Shown: positions 10,918 to 18,898 of the stretch, piece by piece
How the letters are laid out: each line of letters opens with the position of its first letter
How positions within the stretch are numbered: the stretch's first letter is position 1
Notes under the pieces: generated by a model
Seen by the model: the letters and a program-made list of their open reading frames with translations, nothing else
Databases searched by the model: none
What the model was told of the DNA's origin: nothing
Position numbers and translations under genes: made by a program
From: Antarcticimicrobium sp040365005
GTDB taxonomy: Bacteria > Pseudomonadota > Alphaproteobacteria > Rhodobacterales > Rhodobacteraceae
DNA length: 64,000 nucleotides
Direction of reading: 5' to 3'
Assembly: GCF_040365005.1 (NCBI RefSeq)
Contig: NZ_BAABWV010000017.1
Location: 72,465 to 136,464, forward strand

Positions 10918-11258
10918 ATTGGCTCTCCTCCCGTACAGCCGACTGCAAGCCAGCCCTGCGCTCCGGAGCAAAGACTGCGCGGCGGCGCAAGGAATGTCCA
11001 GCAGGGTAACGGAACGTCACATCGCGCATCCCCTGAAATTCAAAGCATTTTTCTGGTAGCCGGAAAATATTTCCGCCCAGGGAAACTGCGAAAGCCCGTT
11101 TCGACAGGCAAAACCGAGCCCCGATTCCGTCCGCGACAGGCGAATTGATTCGCGCCCTGTTGCGCCCCATCAGGCTGCGGCCGCGGATTGGCCCCACCTG
11201 CGGCGCGACAGGAAAAGGGCGGACCCGAAGGCCCGCCCTTTGCGTGTTGCTCTGCCGC
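10918..11258. other. Intergenic region upstream of acyl-CoA dehydrogenase
   Basis: About 340 bases between the start of the acyl-CoA dehydrogenase and the end of gcvP, both on the minus strand. It contains the gcvP terminator at 11213-11238 and should contain the acyl-CoA dehydrogenase promoter. A less GC-rich patch lies at 11030-11110. No further gene is visible. Confidence 0.5.
11213..11238 (-). terminator. Rho-independent terminator of the gcvTHP operon
   Basis: On the minus strand GGGCGGGCC and GGTCCGCCC form a stem with a short TTCG-type loop, followed by TTTTCC. It lies about 20 bases after the gcvP stop codon and closes the glycine cleavage operon. Confidence 0.75.
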
Positions 11259-14108
11259 CTACTCGGCCGCTTCGGCGTAATCCTCGACCGGTGGACAGGT
11301 GCAGACCAGGTGCCGGTCGCCGAACACGTTGTCGACCCGGCCCACCGGCGGCCAGTACTTGTCGACCCGGAAGGCGCCCGGCGGGAAACAGCCCTGTTCG
11401 CGGGAATAGGGGCGTTCCCATTCCTTGACCAGGTCCTCCATCGTGTGCGGCGCGTTCTTCAGCGGGTTGTTCTCCGGGTCCATCCGCCCCTCCTCGATGG
11501 CGCGGATCTCTTCGCGGATCGCCAGCATCGCGTCGCAGAACCGGTCAAGCTCGGCCTTGGTCTCGCTCTCGGTGGGTTCGATCATCAGGGTGCCGGCGAC
11601 CGGCCAGCTCATGGTCGGGGCGTGGAAGCCGCAATCCATCAGCCGCTTGGCGATGTCGTCCACCGTGACGCCGGCGCTGTCGGCAAAGGGGCGGGTGTCG
11701 ATGATGCACTCATGCGCGACGCGGCCCTGCCCCCCCTTGTAGAGCACGTCATAGGCGCCCTCGAGCCGCTTGGCGATGTAGTTGCCGTTCAGGATCGCCA
11801 CCCGCGTGGCCTGGGTCAGCCCCTCGCCGCCCATCATCAGGCAATAGGCCCAGCTGATCGCCAGGATCGAGGCCGAGCCGAACGGCGCGCCCGAGACCGG
11901 CCCCTCGGTGCCGCCGGTATGGGGATGGCCGGGCAGATGCTGGACCAGGTGTTCCTTCACGCCGATCGGGCCCATGCCGGGGCCGCCACCGCCATGGGGG
12001 ATGGCAAAGGTCTTGTGCAGGTTCAGGTGGCTGACGTCACCGCCCACGTCGCCGGGCCGGGCCAGCCCCACCATCGCGTTGAGGTTGGCGCCGTCGATAT
12101 AGACCTGGCCGCCGTGGGAGTGGGTGATCTCGCAGACCTCGCGCACGGTTTCCTCGAACACACCGTGGGTCGAGGGATAGGTGATCATGCAGGCGGCGAG
12201 GTTGTCGGCGTGTTTCTCGGCCTTGGCGCGGAAATCGTCGAGGTCAATGTCGCCGTTCTCGGCCGATTTCACCACCACCACGTCCCAGCCCACCATATGG
12301 GCGCTGGCCGGGTTGGTGCCATGGGCGCTGACCGGGATCAGGCAGACGTTGCGATGCCCCTGCCCGTTCGCCCGGTGCCAGGCCGAGATGGTCAGCAAAC
12401 CGGAATATTCGCCCTGCGCGCCGGAGTTGGGCTGCATCGAGAAAGCCGAGTATCCGGTGATCTCGCACAGCTTGGCGCTGAGATCGGCGATCATCTCGGC
12501 ATAGCCGCGGGCCTGGTCGGCGGGCACGAAGGGGTGCAGGTCTGCAAAGGCGGGCCAGGAGATCGGCATCATCTCGGCCGCCGCGTTCAGCTTCATCGTG
12601 CAGGAGCCCAGCGGGATCATCGCCCGGTCCAGCGCCAGGTCGCGGTCGGCCAGACGGCGCATGTAGCGCATCATCTCGGTCTCGGCCCGGTTCATGTGAA
12701 AGATCGGGTGTTCCAGATAGCTGCTTTCACGCAGCAGCGCCTCGGGCAGGCGATACTCGACCTCGCTCGGGTCGGCCTCCATGATGATGCCGAAGGCACG
12801 CCAGACCGCCTCGATGGTGTCGGGGCGGGTCTGTTCGTCCAGCGTGATGCCCACCTTGCAATCGCCCACCCGGCGCAGGTTCACCCCCTCGCGCACGGCG
12901 GCCTGGAGAACGCCCCGCTGCAACAGGCCCACATCAACGGTGATGGTGTCGAAGAAGGTCGCCGGCTCGACCTTGAAGCCCGCCGCCTCCAGCCCGGCGG
13001 CCAGCCGCGCGGTCTTGCGGTGGATCCGCTGGGCGATGGCGCGCAGCCCCTCGGGGCCGTGGAACACCGCGTAGAACGAGGCCATCACCGCCAGCAGCGC
13101 CTGCGCCGTGCAGACGTTGGAGGTCGCCTTTTCGCGGCGGATATGCTGTTCGCGGGTCTGCAGCGACAGCCGATAGGCACGGTTGCCGTGGCTGTCGACG
13201 CTGACGCCGACGATCCGGCCCGGCATGTTGCGTTTGAACGCGTCGCGGCAGGCCATGTAGGCGGCGTGCGGACCGCCATAGCCCATCGGAACGCCGAACC
13301 GCTGGACGCTGCCGACGGCGATGTCGGCGCCCATCGCGCCGGGTTCCTTCAGCAGGGTCAGCGCCATCGGGTCGGCCGCCACGATCGCCACCGCCTTGTT
13401 GTCATGCAGCGCGGCGATGGGGGCGGAAAAATCGCCCAGGTGGCCATAGGTGCCCGGGTATTGGAAGATCGCGGCAAAGACCTTGTCCGCCGCGAGGTTC
13501 TCCGGCGCGTCCACGATCACCTCGATCCCCAGCGGCGCCGCACGGGTCCGCATCACCGCGATGTTCTGCGGGTGGCAGTTCTCGTCGATGAAAAACGCCT
13601 TGGCCTTCGACTTGGCCACCCGCTGCGCCATGGTCATCGCCTCGGCGCAGGCGGTCGCCTCGTCCAGCAGCGAGGCATTGGCGATCTCCAGCCCGGTCAG
13701 GTCGCTGATCATGGTCTGGAAGTTCAGCAGCGCCTCGAGCCGGCCTTGGCTGATCTCGGGCTGGTAGGGGGTATAGGCGGTGTACCAGGCCGGGTTTTCC
13801 AGGATGTTGCGCTGGATCGCCGGCGGCGTCACCGTGCCGTGATAGCCCTGCCCGATCAGCGAGGTCAGAACCGTGTTCTTTTCCGCCACCCGGCGCAGGT
13901 ACCACAGCAGCTCGCGCTCGGACTTGGGCTTGCCGAAGTCCAGTTTCGACGCCTGCCGGATCGCCCGTGGCACGGTCTGGTCGATCAGGTCGTCGAGGCT
14001 GTCGGCACCGACCACGCCCAGCATCTCGTCCATCTCCTTGGGCGAAGGGCCGATATGGCGGCGGTTGGCAAAATCATAGGGCAAGTAATCGGTGGGCGTG
14101 TAGGTCAT
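11259..14108 (-). CDS. gcvP: Glycine dehydrogenase (aminomethyl-transferring), P protein
   Basis: A 949-residue PLP enzyme that decarboxylates glycine and passes the aminomethyl group to lipoyl-GcvH. The start is MTYTPTDYLPYDFANRR, with AGGGA upstream; a start nine codons further up is less family-like. The single-chain form has two homologous halves. The PLP lysine lies in HLNLHKTFAIPHGGGGPGMG in the second half, and SCTMKLNAAAEM is another family block. Last gene of gcvT-gcvH-gcvP, controlled by the upstream glycine riboswitch. Confidence 0.96.
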   Translation of the reverse strand: MTYTPTDYLPYDFANRRHIGPSPKEMDEMLGVVGADSLDDLIDQTVPRAIRQASKLDFGKPKSERELLWYLRRVAEKNTVLTSLIGQGYHGTVTPPAIQRNILENPAWYTAYTPYQPEISQGRLEALLNFQTMISDLTGLEIANASLLDEATACAEAMTMAQRVAKSKAKAFFIDENCHPQNIAVMRTRAAPLGIEVIVDAPENLAADKVFAAIFQYPGTYGHLGDFSAPIAALHDNKAVAIVAADPMALTLLKEPGAMGADIAVGSVQRFGVPMGYGGPHAAYMACRDAFKRNMPGRIVGVSVDSHGNRAYRLSLQTREQHIRREKATSNVCTAQALLAVMASFYAVFHGPEGLRAIAQRIHRKTARLAAGLEAAGFKVEPATFFDTITVDVGLLQRGVLQAAVREGVNLRRVGDCKVGITLDEQTRPDTIEAVWRAFGIIMEADPSEVEYRLPEALLRESSYLEHPIFHMNRAETEMMRYMRRLADRDLALDRAMIPLGSCTMKLNAAAEMMPISWPAFADLHPFVPADQARGYAEMIADLSAKLCEITGYSAFSMQPNSGAQGEYSGLLTISAWHRANGQGHRNVCLIPVSAHGTNPASAHMVGWDVVVVKSAENGDIDLDDFRAKAEKHADNLAACMITYPSTHGVFEETVREVCEITHSHGGQVYIDGANLNAMVGLARPGDVGGDVSHLNLHKTFAIPHGGGGPGMGPIGVKEHLVQHLPGHPHTGGTEGPVSGAPFGSASILAISWAYCLMMGGEGLTQATRVAILNGNYIAKRLEGAYDVLYKGGQGRVAHECIIDTRPFADSAGVTVDDIAKRLMDCGFHAPTMSWPVAGTLMIEPTESETKAELDRFCDAMLAIREEIRAIEEGRMDPENNPLKNAPHTMEDLVKEWERPYSREQGCFPPGAFRVDKYWPPVGRVDNVFGDRHLVCTCPPVEDYAEAAE

Positions 14109-14214
14109 GGCAGCTTTCCCTGGCAACGGCAGCACCTGTCAGGCACCGCCCCTGGTCTTCTTCTCTGCAAAAATACTCCCGCCGGAGGCGTCCCGCCCCC
14201 GACACTTGGCGATC

Positions 14215-14334
14215 ACCGGGTTATCCGGGGCTCCGCCCGTTCGCGGCTGAAACGCTCCGCCGGAGCGTTTGCAAGATGCCGCGCGGCCGGGGCTCCGCCC
14301 GTTCGGCGCTGAAAAAGGTCCACTGGACCTTTTT
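14215..14334. repeat. Two copies of a repeat module, each ending in a perfect palindrome
   Basis: Between gcvH and gcvP the phrase GGGGCTCCGCCCGTTCG, then a G/C-rich wobble and GCTGAAA, occurs twice (near 14227 and 14290). Each copy leads into a perfect hairpin: 14250-14270 (arms AAACGCTCCG/CGGAGCGTTT) and 14312-14334 (arms AAAAAGGTCCA/TGGACCTTTTT). The second, with A and T tails on both sides, has the form of a bidirectional terminator although it lies inside the operon. It may tune gcvP relative to gcvT and gcvH. Confidence 0.75.
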
Positions 14335-14345
14335 CCGGGCGCGCC

Positions 14346-14705
14346 TCACCCAATGAATTCCTTGTAGGCGGCCTCATCCATGTAGTCGTCCATCGGCGAC
14401 ATGTCGGAGACCTTCATCTTGAAGAACCAGGCCTCGCCCAGCGGGTCCTCGTTGACCAGGCCGGGGTTCTCGACCAGCGCCTCGTTCACCTCGACGATCT
14501 CGCCGTCGAGCGGCGCCAGGATGTCCGAGGCGGCCTTGACGCTCTCGATCACGACGATCTCGTCGTCCTTGGAGACCTCGGTGCCGGCCTCGGGCAGTTC
14601 GACGAACACCACGTCGCCCAGTTGCTCAGCGGCGTGCTCGGTGATGCCCACGGTGATCAGCTCGCCCTCGGGCAGCAGCCATTCATGTTCTTCGGTGTAT
14701 TTCAT
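14346..14705 (-). CDS. gcvH: Glycine cleavage system H protein
   Basis: A 119-residue lipoyl carrier that shuttles the aminomethyl group among GcvP, GcvT and lipoamide dehydrogenase. It has the HEWLLPEGELITVGITEHA opening, and the lipoylation lysine is in VVIESVKAASDI near residue 60. The length is close to the usual 125-130. It lies 23 bases downstream of gcvT, so the two are clearly co-transcribed. Confidence 0.96.
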   Translation of the reverse strand: MKYTEEHEWLLPEGELITVGITEHAAEQLGDVVFVELPEAGTEVSKDDEIVVIESVKAASDILAPLDGEIVEVNEALVENPGLVNEDPLGEAWFFKMKVSDMSPMDDYMDEAAYKEFIG

Positions 14706-14728
14706 CTGTTTTCCCTCTTGGACCTGTC

Positions 14729-15853
14729 TTAGCGTTTGAAGTTTGCGGGGACGAAGGGCAGCGCGGTGACCGTGGCGGGCAGCCGCTTGCCGCGCACCTC
14801 GCCATAGACCGTGGTGCCCGGGGCGCTGAGGTCGGCGGGCAGATAGCCCATGGCGACCGGCGCCCCGACGGTGGGACCGAACCCGCCCGAGGTGATGCGG
14901 CCGACCGGTGCGCCGCCCTCTTGCGCGGCGAAAAGATCGACCCCCTCGCGCATCGGTGCGCGCCCCTCGGGGCGCAGGCCGACACGCTTGCGCGCAGGGC
15001 CGTTGTCGAGTTGGTCCAGGACCTGCGCCGCGCCCGGAAAGCCACCGGCGCGGTCGCCGCCGCTGCGGCGGACCTTCTGGATTGCCCAGGCAAGGCCGGC
15101 CTCGCCCGGCAGGGTCTCGGTGTCGATGTCGTGGCCATAGAGGCAGAGCCCGGCCTCCAACCGCAGGGAGTCGCGCGCGCCCAGCCCGATCGGGGCCACG
15201 TCGTCATGCGCCAGCAGCGCCCGCGCCAGCCGCTCGGCCCGGTCGGCGGGCACCGAGATCTCGTAGCCGTCCTCGCCGGTATAGCCCGAGCGCGAGACCC
15301 AGGCCTCCACCCCGTCGAGATCCATCGTGCGTACATCCATGAAGCGCATCGCGGCGGCCTCGGGGGCCAGTTCGGTGAGAACCGCCTCGGCTCGCGGCCC
15401 CTGCAATGCCAACAGCGCGCGATCCTCCAGCGGCGTCACCGCCACCTCGGGTTCCAGCGCCGCTTTCATGCGGGCGATATCCTCGGTCTTGCAGGCGGCG
15501 TTGACCACCACGAACAGGTGATCGCCCCGGTTGGCGAACATCAGGTCATCCAGGATGCCGCCCTGATCGTTCAGGAACAGGCCATAGCGTTGCCGCCCCT
15601 CGCCCAGGTCCAGCACGTTCATCGGCACCAGCGCCTCGAAGGCACGGGCGGTCGCGGTATAGCTGGCGCCGCGCAGGATCGCCTGGCCCATGTGGCTGAC
15701 GTCGAACAGCCCGGCCTTGTCGCGGGTGTGGCCATGTTCGGCCATGATGCCGGCGGGGTATTGCACCGGCATGTCGTAGCCGGCAAAGGGCACCATCCTG
15801 GCCCCCAGCTCGACATGAAGATCGTAGAGCGGCGTTCTGAGCAATTCGGTCAT
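14729..15853 (-). CDS. gcvT: Aminomethyltransferase, T protein of glycine cleavage
   Basis: A 374-residue folate-dependent enzyme that releases ammonia and forms 5,10-methylenetetrahydrofolate from the H-protein intermediate. The start is MTELLRTPLYDLH; the upstream extension runs toward the riboswitch and is not coding. Family blocks are MVPFAGYDMPVQYP, LFDVSHMGQ, and SRSGYTGEDGYEISV near residue 185 with the folate-binding pocket. First gene of the operon, directly behind the tandem glycine riboswitch. Confidence 0.95.
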   Translation of the reverse strand: MTELLRTPLYDLHVELGARMVPFAGYDMPVQYPAGIMAEHGHTRDKAGLFDVSHMGQAILRGASYTATARAFEALVPMNVLDLGEGRQRYGLFLNDQGGILDDLMFANRGDHLFVVVNAACKTEDIARMKAALEPEVAVTPLEDRALLALQGPRAEAVLTELAPEAAAMRFMDVRTMDLDGVEAWVSRSGYTGEDGYEISVPADRAERLARALLAHDDVAPIGLGARDSLRLEAGLCLYGHDIDTETLPGEAGLAWAIQKVRRSGGDRAGGFPGAAQVLDQLDNGPARKRVGLRPEGRAPMREGVDLFAAQEGGAPVGRITSGGFGPTVGAPVAMGYLPADLSAPGTTVYGEVRGKRLPATVTALPFVPANFKR

Positions 15854-15937
15854 CGGCCCGTCCTGTCCTAACCGGGGCCGTCTCGACGAACTCCTCCGGC
15901 ATCCCATTCCCGGCGGACCGCTGTCCGCCATGCGATG

Positions 15938-16092
15938 CCCCCTCTGTCCTTTCGCCTGAGATCGTTATCCCTTCGGCGGGCGCGCTGGCGCCACTCTCCA
16001 GAGTCTGTGTGAACACTCGGTCCCTGTGGCCTGAGAGTTTCCGGGGCGGTTGCTCCTTCGGCACCGGCTTCATGCCGGTTCTCCCGCGTGTT
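15938..16092 (-). promoter_or_regulatory. Tandem glycine riboswitch upstream of gcvT
   Basis: Read on the minus strand, two similar aptamers follow one another. The first (about 16092-16018) contains GCGGGAGAACCGG, GCCGAAGGAGCAA and ACTCTCAGGC; the second (about 16005-15938) contains ACTCTGGAGAG, GCCGAAGGGATAA, ATCTCAGGC and AAAGGACAGAGGG. These are hallmark gcvT/glycine riboswitch elements. In the usual arrangement glycine binding turns on the glycine cleavage operon. About 85 bases separate the second aptamer from the gcvT start and should hold the expression platform. Confidence 0.93.
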
Positions 16093-16217
16093 CGGCGCCA
16101 CACTAGCGGCGATGCGAAAGGCGCACAAGAGTGGAAAAGCGTCGGTTTCGGAACAGTCCGGTTCCCCGGCCCGCGCGCCCTTTCGCCCGCGTGCTGCGGG
16201 GCAGAACCGGCGCATCG

Positions 16218-17180
16218 TTAGCGAAGGGTCACCAACCCGGTACCATTCCAATACAGGATCGCCGCGCATCCGTTCGGCTGTCCGGTCTGGCGACAACTGC
16301 TCGGCGACGCGCCCATCGCCACCCCGTCATTGCCATTGCTCAGCGGTTGCAGCCACACCCCCTGCGCCAACCAGTCCTCCGGCCGCCCGGTTCGTGGATA
16401 AAGCGCGCTGACATAGAGTGCCGCCGAACACATCGACGCACCGCAAAAGGGCCGTGGCGCGCCGCCCAGGCAGGTGACCTCGCCCCAGTCGAGCACGATG
16501 TCCTCGACCCCGTCGCCGTCGATGTTGGCCGAGAGGATCGCCTTGTCCGTGCGGCTCGCCGGACCGCCGCAGCCGCGCCGGATGTCGGCCTCGGCGGCGC
16601 GCAGCATCGCCCCCGCCTGCCCGGTTGACCAGGGCAGGCCGACGGCGGTGAACATGGCGCTGCAATAGCCGGTCAACTGCCACAGCCCGGCGTCGAATCC
16701 GGCCGCCGAGATGACGTGGCTTCCCTGGTCCGAGCGCAGTTCGAACCGCTCCTGCGCGGCGATCCCGGCAAAGGCTGGGTCGGTCGCGGGCAGGTCGACC
16801 TCCCAGGTGCTGAACAGCTCGTTCCAGCGCAACCCGCGCAGCCGGAACCCGGAATCGCCGACCACCAGCATCACGTCGTCGCGGGTTTGCCGGTGCGCCC
16901 CCGGCCCGCCGATCGCCCGGTCGCTGACATAGACGCGAAACGCCCCCGCCGGGGTGATGTCGGGTTCGGTATTGCCGGTCACCGCCGCCGACAGCCCCTG
17001 CGGCGAGCGTTCACCGCACACCAGCGCCGGGCCGGGGCCGTCCACCGGCGAGAGGGTGGCGCTGAAAAACGAGCCGTCGTCGAACTGCGACATGGTCCAG
17101 TCCTGCGCCCGGCAAAGGGAGGGAATCAGTGCCAGAATCGCCGCCAGCCCCCCCGGCACAAAGCTCCACCTCAGTTGCAT
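16218..17180 (-). CDS. Hypothetical secreted protein
   Basis: A 320-residue protein with an N-terminal signal peptide (hydrophobic core FVPGGLAAILALIPSL, likely cleavage after CRA). The mature part has seven or more cysteines, suggesting disulfides in the periplasm. A DGDGVEDIV stretch near residue 218 resembles the calcium loops of FG-GAP or dockerin-type repeats. No enzyme family is recognised. It sits alone, upstream of the riboswitch in antisense orientation to the next lipoprotein gene. Confidence 0.7.
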   Translation of the reverse strand: MQLRWSFVPGGLAAILALIPSLCRAQDWTMSQFDDGSFFSATLSPVDGPGPALVCGERSPQGLSAAVTGNTEPDITPAGAFRVYVSDRAIGGPGAHRQTRDDVMLVVGDSGFRLRGLRWNELFSTWEVDLPATDPAFAGIAAQERFELRSDQGSHVISAAGFDAGLWQLTGYCSAMFTAVGLPWSTGQAGAMLRAAEADIRRGCGGPASRTDKAILSANIDGDGVEDIVLDWGEVTCLGGAPRPFCGASMCSAALYVSALYPRTGRPEDWLAQGVWLQPLSNGNDGVAMGASPSSCRQTGQPNGCAAILYWNGTGLVTLR

Positions 17181-17365
17181 TGTCCTGCCCTCGCGCCGCC
17201 GGCGCCACCCTGCGCCGTCCGGGCCAGCTTATGGGGCCGGCGCGGGCCGTCAACGCCTTCCGCAGATGTCTCCCTCCTCCGGCGAGTCATTGCGCGGGGG
17301 CTTCACAGCGGCGAGATAATCTGCTGACATCCCCCCGACCCCAACCGATCAAAGGATCTGTCCCG

Positions 17366-17683
17366 ATGAAGAAAGCCCTGATTGGCCTCGCACTGGTGCT
17401 CACGGCCTGCACGGAAATGTCCGCGGGTCCTGCGGTGTCGCGCGCCGACACGGTTCGACAGGCGACGGTCTGGGGCCGGGGCTGGACCGTCACCCAGCCG
17501 GTCCCGGGCCTGTTCAAGGCCGTGCGCGACGACAACGATCTCGACCCCTTCGGTCCGCCGGCCCGGCTGCGCACCCACCAGGCGATCCGCGCCTTTCACG
17601 CCGCGACCGGCTGCAAGGCGATCTATTCGACCATGTACCAGACCATCTCGGGCGAATTCTTTACCCAGCTGGACTGCCCCTAG
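17366..17683 (+). CDS. Small putative lipoprotein
   Basis: A 105-residue protein starting at ATG 17366 (MKKALIGLALVL). The signal ends in a lipobox, VLTAC, so the mature protein would be lipid-anchored at Cys15. The rest is short and unassigned, with two cysteines (CKAIYS and the C-terminal LDCP) that may form a disulfide. No conserved domain is recognised. It lies between divergent hypothetical and GAPDH genes. Confidence 0.7.
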   Translation: MKKALIGLALVLTACTEMSAGPAVSRADTVRQATVWGRGWTVTQPVPGLFKAVRDDNDLDPFGPPARLRTHQAIRAFHAATGCKAIYSTMYQTISGEFFTQLDCP

Positions 17684-17752
17684 GGCGACTGATCGGCGCA
17701 GGATACACTTCGCGGGATTGAGGTCGCCCGGCCGGCCTGCCATAGCTGCGCC

Positions 17753-18742
17753 ATGAGACTGGCAATCAACGGATTCGGACGGATCGGCCGCAGCATTCTG
17801 CGCCAGATCCTGAGCGGCCCGCGCGGCGCGGGCATCGAGCTGGTGCTGATCAACGATATCGCACCGGCCGAGACCTGCGCCTATCTGTTCCAGTATGACA
17901 GCACCTTCGGCCCGTTTCCGGGCGAGGTGACGGCGCGCGACGGGCACCTGATCGCCGGCGGTCGCCGCATCCCGTTCACGCAGGCGGCCGATCTGCACGA
18001 CGTGGACCTGAGCGGCACCGATGTTCTGCTCGATTGCACCGGGATCGCGCGCACCTCCGAGGTTGCCCATCGCGGGTTGGAGGCCGGGGCGAAGAAAGTG
18101 CTGATCTCGGGTCCCTCTCCGGCAGCGGAGATCACCGTGGTCATGGGCGCCAACGAGGAGATGCTGGGCGACGAGACCATCGTCTCCAACGCCTCCTGCA
18201 CCACCAACGCGCTGGCGCCGCTGGTCAAGGTCATCGACCGGATCGCCGGGATCGACCGGGCACATATGACCACGATCCATTGCTACACCAACAGCCAGCC
18301 GCTGGTGGACGCGCCGCGCGGCGATCTTGCGCGCAGCCGGGCCGCCGCCCTGTCGATGGTGCCCACCACCTCGAGCGCCACCCATCTGATCGACACCGTG
18401 CTGCCGCACCTGGCCGGGCGCATCAGCGGCGCGGCGGTGCGGGTGCCCACCGCCAGCGTCTCGGCGGTGGACCTGGTGGTGCAGCTGGGGCGCGACAGCG
18501 ACACCGACAGCTTTACCGCCGACCTCAAGGTCGCCGCCGAGGCCAGCCCGGTGCTGGGCTGGACCGAGCGGCCGCTGGTCTCCTCCGACCTGCGCGCACG
18601 ACCCGAATCACTGGTCATCGCGCAACCGGAAACCCGCATGATCGGCCCGCGCCAGGTGCGCGTCTTTGGCTGGTATGATAACGAATGGGGCTTCTCTGCC
18701 CGAATGCTGGACATGGCCGCCCGCATGGCCGGCGCGGCATAG
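17753..18742 (+). CDS. gap: Type I glyceraldehyde-3-phosphate dehydrogenase
   Basis: A 329-residue NAD(P)-dependent enzyme of central carbon metabolism. It opens with the nucleotide-binding INGFGRIGRSILR, has the catalytic block SNASCTTNALAP with the nucleophilic cysteine near residue 149, and ends with WYDNEWGFSARMLD. It is divergent in sequence from typical glycolytic GapA and may be a second paralogue in this genome. The close relative erythrose-4-phosphate dehydrogenase is a less likely alternative. Monocistronic. Confidence 0.9.
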   Translation: MRLAINGFGRIGRSILRQILSGPRGAGIELVLINDIAPAETCAYLFQYDSTFGPFPGEVTARDGHLIAGGRRIPFTQAADLHDVDLSGTDVLLDCTGIARTSEVAHRGLEAGAKKVLISGPSPAAEITVVMGANEEMLGDETIVSNASCTTNALAPLVKVIDRIAGIDRAHMTTIHCYTNSQPLVDAPRGDLARSRAAALSMVPTTSSATHLIDTVLPHLAGRISGAAVRVPTASVSAVDLVVQLGRDSDTDSFTADLKVAAEASPVLGWTERPLVSSDLRARPESLVIAQPETRMIGPRQVRVFGWYDNEWGFSARMLDMAARMAGAA

Positions 18743-18898
18743 CCGCGCGGCGGCGAAAATCGGCCCGCCGGCGCCGGATCGGGCGATTGCGGCCAGAAAC
18801 CGATTTCACCCGCTCCGAATGGCATGGTAGGCAGCGGAAACGCTGCCACAGGGACCGACCCCGGGCAGCCGAGCGTAACGGGTGAACCAGGGGCCGTC

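Noticed and set aside
11145..14312. Open frame of about 1055 codons antisense to gcvP
   Set aside because: Shadow of gcvP; the composition is atypical and there is no recognisable domain.
17753..18742. Erythrose-4-phosphate dehydrogenase instead of GAPDH
   Set aside because: No Epd-specific feature or pyridoxine gene context could be seen; the general GAPDH call is safer.
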